64,000 nt of DNA, from contig JAPZLL010000015.1 of NCBI GenBank assembly GCA_036250225.1, positions 682,001 to 746,000 on the forward strand. The letters are read 5' to 3'. Positions within the stretch are counted from its first letter, which is position 1, and every line of letters begins with the position of its first letter. The position numbers were made by a program, and so were the translations under genes. Of the stretch, positions 58,304-64,000 are shown piece by piece. The notes below the pieces were generated by a model. It did not search any database and was not told where the DNA came from. It worked only from the letters and a program-made list of their open reading frames with translations. Source of the stretch: Cercophora sp. LCS_1. Lineage: Eukaryota > Ascomycota > Sordariomycetes > Sordariales > Lasiosphaeriaceae.

Positions 58304-59354
58304 GGTCGAAACGAGCGTGTGTCGACCTGTCTTCCCGGTGAGAGTGGAGGAGGTGTGTCGTTCAAATAGCAGACTCCGCAACGACGGTACCAACAGCATG
58401 GTGCGGCCGTCCCAGCTAGCCCCAATATTCCCTGCGTGGTCACAGCAAGGCGCGCCAGTCGTAAGCTCACATCGCGGTGGTGATGGGATAGCGTCGCGGC
58501 GCCAGGCAGGAGGTAATTGCGGACTTGGCCGGTTCGGTGAAGAGGGCACTCCCGACGTCTGCTGCCGAACACAGGGCGGCGGCGGGCACTGCATGGCAGC
58601 CGGGGTCCCCGGGAAATCATGCGCCCAAAGCGCGGCCTGTTGCAGCGAGCTGCATTATAACCCTTGCCAATTATTACTTCTTGGCAATGTGATGCTCGAA
58701 GGGGGAAGGAAACCCGGGTGGTGGCTCACGGGAACAAGGATGGTCGGATCGAGCCGACTGGAACGGCACCAGACGGCGCGTCGTTTGGTGGCGAGTCAGT
58801 TATGGAAGGTGCGAAGGCCCAGCTGCCAGGCTCCAGCTGTTTGTGTTGAAGAGAAGGGATGACACAACCACATGCGCTCAGCCGGACTGTGGTCAGAACG
58901 GCGGGGCTAGAAAAACCCTTGGGTTCTTCGAACAAGGTCTTGAAAATACATTGCATTGCATCAAAATCGTCGCATAAAGACCGCGGCGTTACGAAACACA
59001 AAATGGCCGACTGATGGACCCCAACTCAAAGGTTGCTGGCTTTGTCCTTCCAAGGTGACACCCGGACGACTCACCATCGCACCTGTCAAACGCTCCACAG
59101 ACACCTCAAGTCACCTAGGTAGACTCTCTCTCTCATGGATAATACCGTACCCAGCTGACTCCAAGCTGAACCCCTTCGCTTTCAATCCTCCGTCCTGCCC
59201 TCCAATGGCGGGCTCCTGTTCGTTGGCGTGCTGACTCACAAAACAGGCCTTTTCTCCCCTCAACCACTGACTTCAGATGCCCGACAACACACGGTTTATT
59301 CCGGCTACCAACTCAACGCTATATGAAGAGGGAAGAACGCCCAAGACCAACCCC
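58304..59354. other. 1-kb intergenic spacer
   Basis: Promoter of the GMC gene on one side and 3' flank of the next minus-strand gene on the other. No gene or named element seen. Confidence 0.5.
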
Positions 59355-59807
59355 TCACACCGTCTCACCACCTGCTTCCTCCAGCTTTTTCACGAAATAC
59401 GACGCTACAATCACCTCCTCGCCTTGACGCAGCCTAATGTCCTCTCCCGTCTCGTTTCCTTCGGGCCGCTCCCCGTCAATCACACTACGAAGGGGACACG
59501 GCGACATCAGTCTGATTATACAACCCTCCAGGTTCTGCAGTGAATGCCTCCAGAACAGAAGTTGATCTTCTGTCACCAAATCTCGTGACTCTACCGGTGG
59601 GTTTTCGGTGTGGAAGGCGTCGATTTCTTTGGTCCATGTGTTGAATATTTTAAGGATTTCACCGAGTTCATCGCGGAGAGATGGATAGAGGGTTGAAGGT
59701 TGCAAAGTTTGTGTATCGTTGAGGAGCTTCGAGACTGACTTTGCGAGGACCGAGAGGGGCTCGGTCGGTGGTGTCGGCTGCGGTGGTGGGGTTGTGGTTG
59801 ACGACAT
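59355..59807 (-). CDS. Small hypothetical protein, 150 aa
   Basis: A single exon with ATG at 59807. A Pro/Thr-rich N-terminus (MSSTTTPPPQPTPP) is followed by a mostly helical body (LSVLAKSVSKLLNDTQTL, LGEILKIFNTWTKEIDAF, DQLLFWRHSLQNLEGCIIRLM) and a charged end. No signal peptide, membrane span or known domain. It lies immediately downstream of a broken locus with a similar helical character and could be an intact fragment or relative of it. Confidence 0.5.
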   Translation of the reverse strand: MSSTTTPPPQPTPPTEPLSVLAKSVSKLLNDTQTLQPSTLYPSLRDELGEILKIFNTWTKEIDAFHTENPPVESRDLVTEDQLLFWRHSLQNLEGCIIRLMSPCPLRSVIDGERPEGNETGEDIRLRQGEEVIVASYFVKKLEEAGGETV

Positions 59808-59890
59808 GATTGCGATATTCTGTGGCTGGCGGGATGTTGTTATTGAGGGACGGTGTCTTGAAGTCGACGAAGTTGTGGCGCGGGTGGTCT

Positions 59891-60736
59891 TTAATAAGTC
59901 CCTCGACAGGGTCTGTCAGCGGTGACGTGGAAGGCAGTTAGCAAGGGAACGTGACGGAGTGCTGAGCTTTCGGATAAGATGTTACAGCTGTCACCCGCCC
60001 TTTCTTGCAGGAGAAACCGTCCCAAATCAACGCGTTCATTCTCAATAAGAGTCGCCAGTTCTTCCATGGCGGCGGACAATGGTCCACGTCAGCGATCCGG
60101 CTCACGCCATCTCATCACCCAAGTCCGGCAACCCGGGTCTGTAACCAGTTTACCCAGACAACACCACATATCCATCACTGTTTTCGCCCTCGTGTCCCTC
60201 GGGCCTTGGCTCCCAAAACTCCGGCATTGACTCCTCGTTCAACATCTCGGTGTTTGCCAGCCAATCCCAGCCATTGGCCATGAACTAAAAACCGCCCTTC
60301 ATGAGGGTGGTCGGCCGTCAATATGCCAACAGTCTCAATCCATCTCTCGAGGTTGCCAAGGGCTTCTTGCATGACATGGCGGATCTCGAGTTTGTATTCT
60401 GTGTCTGGGTCTCGCTGAGTATCGGTGAGGAGGTAGATATTTCCTGCGCCCGGGCTGACATCGAGGCGGTGGTAGCCGTGGACGATATGGTTTGGACAAT
60501 GTGGAGCTTGTCACGCTCGCGGAAGCTGTCGTGTGTTGAGGGACTTGGTGAAACAGGTGTTGTTCCGGGGCTTGCGTATGGGTGTGGATGTTCCAGATCA
60601 TATAGGAAATGACAGGGTTAATGCAGACTGGCATGAGGTTGGAACCCGAGCCTCGGACGAGTTGGAAAGCCTCATCGCCGTTCTCAACACTAGCGCAACT
60701 CGCCGTGCACATCATCGGTTTTAAATCATCCTGCAT
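59891..60736 (-). pseudogene. Probable frameshifted remnant of a helical protein gene
   Basis: Coding-like pieces occur in successive frames on the minus strand. From 60736 one reads NGDEAFQLVRGSGSNLMPV and YMIWNIHTHTQAPEQHLFHQ. A shift gives FRERDKLHIVQTI. Another shift gives GNIYLLTDTQRDPDTEYKLE, then MQEALGNLERWIETVGIL to about 60175. A separate piece from 60079 reads MEELATLIENERVDLGRFLL. No splice sites join them cleanly. Either it is a decayed gene or the pieces are chance frames. Confidence 0.3.
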
Positions 60737-63414
60737 CTATTCCCATGATCATTCCTCGCCAACTATGTGCCTAACGTGACGACATCCTCCACACTCTGCT
60801 TCAATTCGCCCCCTTTACAGGACCCAGGTGTGGCACAAGGTACAAGGTAGGACCTGGTGGGTTAGTATACCGAGGGATATATAGACTTTGCCGAAGCGAA
60901 AATGGACTAGTTTGGTATCTTCATCTACCGGCTGGGTGTTCGAGCCGGGCTGTCCGAATTTGCCCTTTGCCACAATGGCCCAGCTTGCAATAACCCAAGC
61001 CATGAAAGAATTCCACTTCAGCTTTACCATGATGACGTCGAGTAATAGCACCATCACAGCGCACGAGGGACGAATAACTGATGATCAAAGGGGTAATCGC
61101 AAGCCAACGGTGACACATCCGCCGTTTGCCATCGTTGTCAGCACGGAGGAAAAGGGGTGATACTCCAACAAGAGGTTAGTCAAGAACCGCAACATAAGCA
61201 AATGCTGGACCGCCTCTCGGAAGAGCGAGGAGCGAAAGGTCTTGAAAGGGCTTGACATTGTTTTGGGTGTCTGCTCTGCCGTGCCTTCGTGAACATCGAC
61301 GGGAGAGAATCCTGAACGAAGATGGAGCGGTGGCGTGATTGGGTCTGCAAAACCAGTAGGATGGAGGTCGGCGGTTTATCTATCGATTCGAGGACCCTAT
61401 TTCGGGATCAGTGCCCTCCCAATGACGGGACGCGCAGCTCGGCGGGTCTCTGTCGGGACCAACCCCTGAGAGGGGTGAGGTGGCAACGGTGATGCAGCCG
61501 ATGTGAGACTCGAGGCTGGACGGGAGGTTGCTGGCCAGAAGCAAGACCTTGGACCGGTTGGAGGAAGTGGAATACCCATGCAGGGCCTGGCATCGCATAA
61601 AAATATGCATATGGAATCTGCCTAGCTCTCAGATTCCCGGCCCCGTTGGACCGGTACCGTACCCGCCAGTATCCTCAAGGCCAAAGTCCACCGCCAAGAA
61701 CGGAGCTGCTGAAGACGTATGTTGCGTGAGAACTAGCAGGACAGCACAGAAACGGTAGGTCCTGTCCCTGATAGTGAGGCATGTCCATGATGGACCCTGC
61801 AGTTCCTGGACCCCCTTTCCCATGCAGCGGTCTCGATCCGTCGCCCGGTACGCCAGTCCCAACCCGATCCACCCGAGGGTCCAGCAAACGCCCGCGTGGT
61901 CAAACTCCTCGAGGCGCCATCCCTGCCAACTCGATCCAGAACTGGCATCCAGGGGGCAGAATCCGCATCGGGAAAGGTCCTGGGTTGCCACGCCGAAAGG
62001 AGTCAACCGCCTGGCCACGCAAACAATCCTGATTCAGCGTCCCAGCCGCCGTCTGCGCGTCTCGTATCCCCTGTCGCGGATATCCTCCGCATAGCGGCGA
62101 GGCCGGGCGGGTATGGGCTCCATGGACGTCCGCACAAATGGGTCAGCAGCGTCTCTTCCGCATCCAGGACGTCAAATCAATGGCCATCCCCGGACCCGAT
62201 CTGTCTCTTGTGCCGTCTTCAACGTCGGGCATCCCAGCCAAGTTCGCCCAGTGACCAAGACCAAGCCCACCAAACAGGGCAATTGCACATCAGATCTGCA
62301 GCCATGATTGGCGCATCGCGACCCAAGTCAAAGACCAAGGAGGGCGTGATCAGAGCTGCATCCCGGCGGCGTCGCAGTCGCGAGGAGTCCTCGTGGATCT
62401 TTTAGAGTGCCACGTCGTTTGGGGAGAGAGAAAATGCAGACGCTATTGGACAATTGGGTGAGAAACCTTAAGGAGCAGCTGCTCTGCGTGGGGGCGCGCG
62501 GTGCAAAACTCCAATTCGACGACGTCGCGACGCTTGCTGCAGAGCGCGTATGAGAACTAGGTAGATCGTTGTTGCGGACGATCCAAAATTATGAGCGTAT
62601 GCATGCGAGACGAAAAGGAAGCAGGAAGAAGGAGTGCAAGCGACAAAAGGAAGAATGGTCAAGATGTATCCACAAACGCCGAGAGAGCACGGAGAATCAG
62701 TGACCTCATCGGCTGAAAACCAAAAATGCAGGAAGGAACCGCCCCCGCGGTACGGGCTGTTACTGGCTGTCGGTCCAGTGATGTGCCGAGATCGGCCCCT
62801 TGTATGGGTTGACGGTCAGCGATCCGTGACCAACCAGACGGACCGGAATTTTCGCCCTGCAGGCTGGGATCAAGACATGCATCAGCGCAGCTCTGCCTTG
62901 TTTGTGGTTGCAGGGGATTCTAGACACATGTGGAATTCTGGAATCCCCAACATTTTTCTGGGATCGTCAGGGCCTTCAGGGGCCCGGCTTTTGAGGCAAC
63001 CCGGGGGCAACATCTAGGGTCGCAAACGCCTCAATGCACGCGTAAAAGGAACCGTGCTTGAGTTCCAGATGCGGAAGACATTCGTGGTTTCAAGGCTGCA
63101 GCTTACGGTGTTTGGGTGCAACAAAGTTGATCAACTTGCAATTGGAGTGATAAATACTCGCCCGCAGGCGGCATCTGCATGCATCCTTCCAACTTCTCTT
63201 GGAAACCGATGAAAAAAATACCCGAAGTGGACATAATATGCAATAGATCCTTGGATCAACAGAAGGAAAGATCACCAAAGAAAACCCGCCTAAGGAGCAT
63301 ACCATCCGCCTCCTTGGTGGCACCGCGTCATTGCCGGGTAATCCGTCGCTGTGTTGTACACCGTTTGTCTGCCGATTGTCAGCGCTGCCGTTTGCCAAAG
63401 GAAAAAAGCAAAGC
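60737..63414. other. 2.7-kb stretch with no confident gene
   Basis: Overlapping frames near 61.4-62.4 kb on both strands lack ATG starts or motifs. A TGTTCGAGCCGG match near 60938-60950 resembles a tRNA B box but lies in a simple hairpin without acceptor or anticodon stems. Confidence 0.5.
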
Positions 63415-64000
63415 TTACCCGACCCAGATGGTGTTGAAAGTGTAGTACGTCACGTAGTTGACATCCCACTTGGTCACCGGCGGACCCTGGTAAAAGTGTG
63501 TCTCGGTCGTCTCGGCGTAGCACACAGTCTGGTCTGGAGGGAAGTATGTCTCCGTCTCGGTGTAGTAGTCTGTCGAGTTAGCAGACTGTCACGTCGTGGG
63601 CGGTTACTGCACTTACTGATCTCGGTGAAGGGCTCTCCCTCCTCGACCTCAACCACTGTCTCAGTGATGGTGAAGCTCTCATACACAGTGCTGGTGACGT
63701 CGTTGGCACGAACACGTCGAGCTGTTACTCTCGTCAGTACATTTCAGAAGGCAAACACTCCTAACTACTCACCGACAAGGACGGGATTAGGGGCTTGAGT
63801 GACCTGAGCGGTCGGGATGGCGTCCTCAGCATCGTTGGGTCTGCGGGTGCGACCACCACCACCGCCACCACCACCACCACCACCACCACCTCCTCCTCCT
63901 CCTCCTCCTCCTCCTCCTCCTCCGCCGCCGCCGCTGCCGCCTCCTCCACCGCTACCGCCGCCCCTTGTTGGCTGCGCTCCACCACCACTTCCCCCGCCTC
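63415..64000 (-). CDS. Partial gene with poly-glycine tract (5' end beyond the window)
   Basis: The exons visible on the minus strand are 63773 to beyond 64000, 63617-63721 and 63415-63569. The first encodes a long run of Gly with a few Ser, Ala, Gln and Arg, then RTRRPNDAEDAIPTAQVTQ. The next reads ARRVRANDVTSTVYESFTITETV, and the third reads YYTETETYFPPDQTVCYAETTETHFY and ends TIWVG with TAA at 63415-63417. That TAA overlaps a GGTAAGC donor, and a good acceptor (GCTGACAATCGGCAG, about 63368) follows. Splicing would instead give a short tail DKRCTTQRRITRQ. T/E/Y-rich strands of this kind occur in fungal surface proteins. No signal peptide can be seen because the start is missing. Confidence 0.6.
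63852..63990. repeat. CCN trinucleotide repeat (poly-Gly codons on minus strand)
   Basis: About 140 bases of CAC/CTC/CGC-type triplets with few interruptions. On the minus strand it is read as GGN glycine codons inside the partial gene. Slippage-prone. Confidence 0.85.

Noticed and set aside
60930..60970. tRNA-like B box (TGTTCGAGCCGG)
   Set aside because: The bases around it fold into a simple CCGGCT/AGCCGG hairpin; no D, anticodon or acceptor stems.
61629..62405. Overlapping frames on both strands of 130-170 codons
   Set aside because: The plus frame starts with GTG, the minus frame has no motif, and they contradict each other; no evidence for either.

Overview
The window is nuclear DNA of a filamentous ascomycete (Pezizomycotina, most likely a Sordariomycete). 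Genes sit on both strands. They carry short introns (about 45-240 bases) with GT(A/G)NGT donors and CTAAC/CTGAC-like branch sites just before the AG, and there are no operons or ribosome binding sites. The gene content is typically fungal: Mediator MED7, a BYE1-type PHD/TFIIS/SPOC protein, proteasome alpha-3, a CDC4-type F-box/WD40 protein, a HORMA protein and an Mx-like dynamin. I cannot name the species. I saw no rRNA, convincing tRNA, CRISPR array or intact transposon.

Layout. 0-13 kb is gene-poor: a LAMTOR1/MEH1-like lipid-anchored EGO/Ragulator scaffold (553-1236), a small Cys-rich conserved-looking protein (4835-5167, minus) and two long stretches without convincing genes. 12.7-25.2 kb is dense with housekeeping and regulatory genes: an F-box protein, a ZNF830-like zinc-finger protein, MED7, a hypothetical protein with a hydrophobic tail, BYE1, PRE9 and a PAP2-type lipid phosphatase. 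25.8-29.5 kb has a secreted Ser/Thr-rich protein with an Asp/His/Asn-rich segment, then a divergent HORMA protein. 32.2-43 kb has CDC4, a MAPEG protein with a His-rich loop, an Mx-like dynamin with SUMO-related motifs and a GMPPA-type nucleotidyltransferase. 43.6-48.3 kb has an F-box-like/2EXR-like protein, a flavin amine oxidase and a short-chain dehydrogenase, all on minus. 49.1-51.7 kb looks like one decaying gene with a frameshift and three CAR-to-TAR-type stops. 52.7-58.3 kb has a large vWA/zinc-ribbon/RBR protein (the most unusual architecture here) and a secreted GMC oxidoreductase. 59.4-60.7 kb has a small hypothetical gene and a second broken locus. The right edge cuts a minus-strand gene with a long poly-glycine tract.

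How they work together. The genes do not form one pathway. Several touch ubiquitin-proteasome biology (F-box proteins, CDC4, the RBR-like ligase, PRE9) and several touch RNA polymerase II transcription (MED7, BYE1), but neighbours are mostly unrelated single-copy genes. The amine oxidase, SDR and GMC genes are near each other but have no biosynthetic backbone enzyme, so I do not call a metabolite cluster. Exon coordinates were derived by hand from splice signals, frame and family resemblance; no alignment was run.
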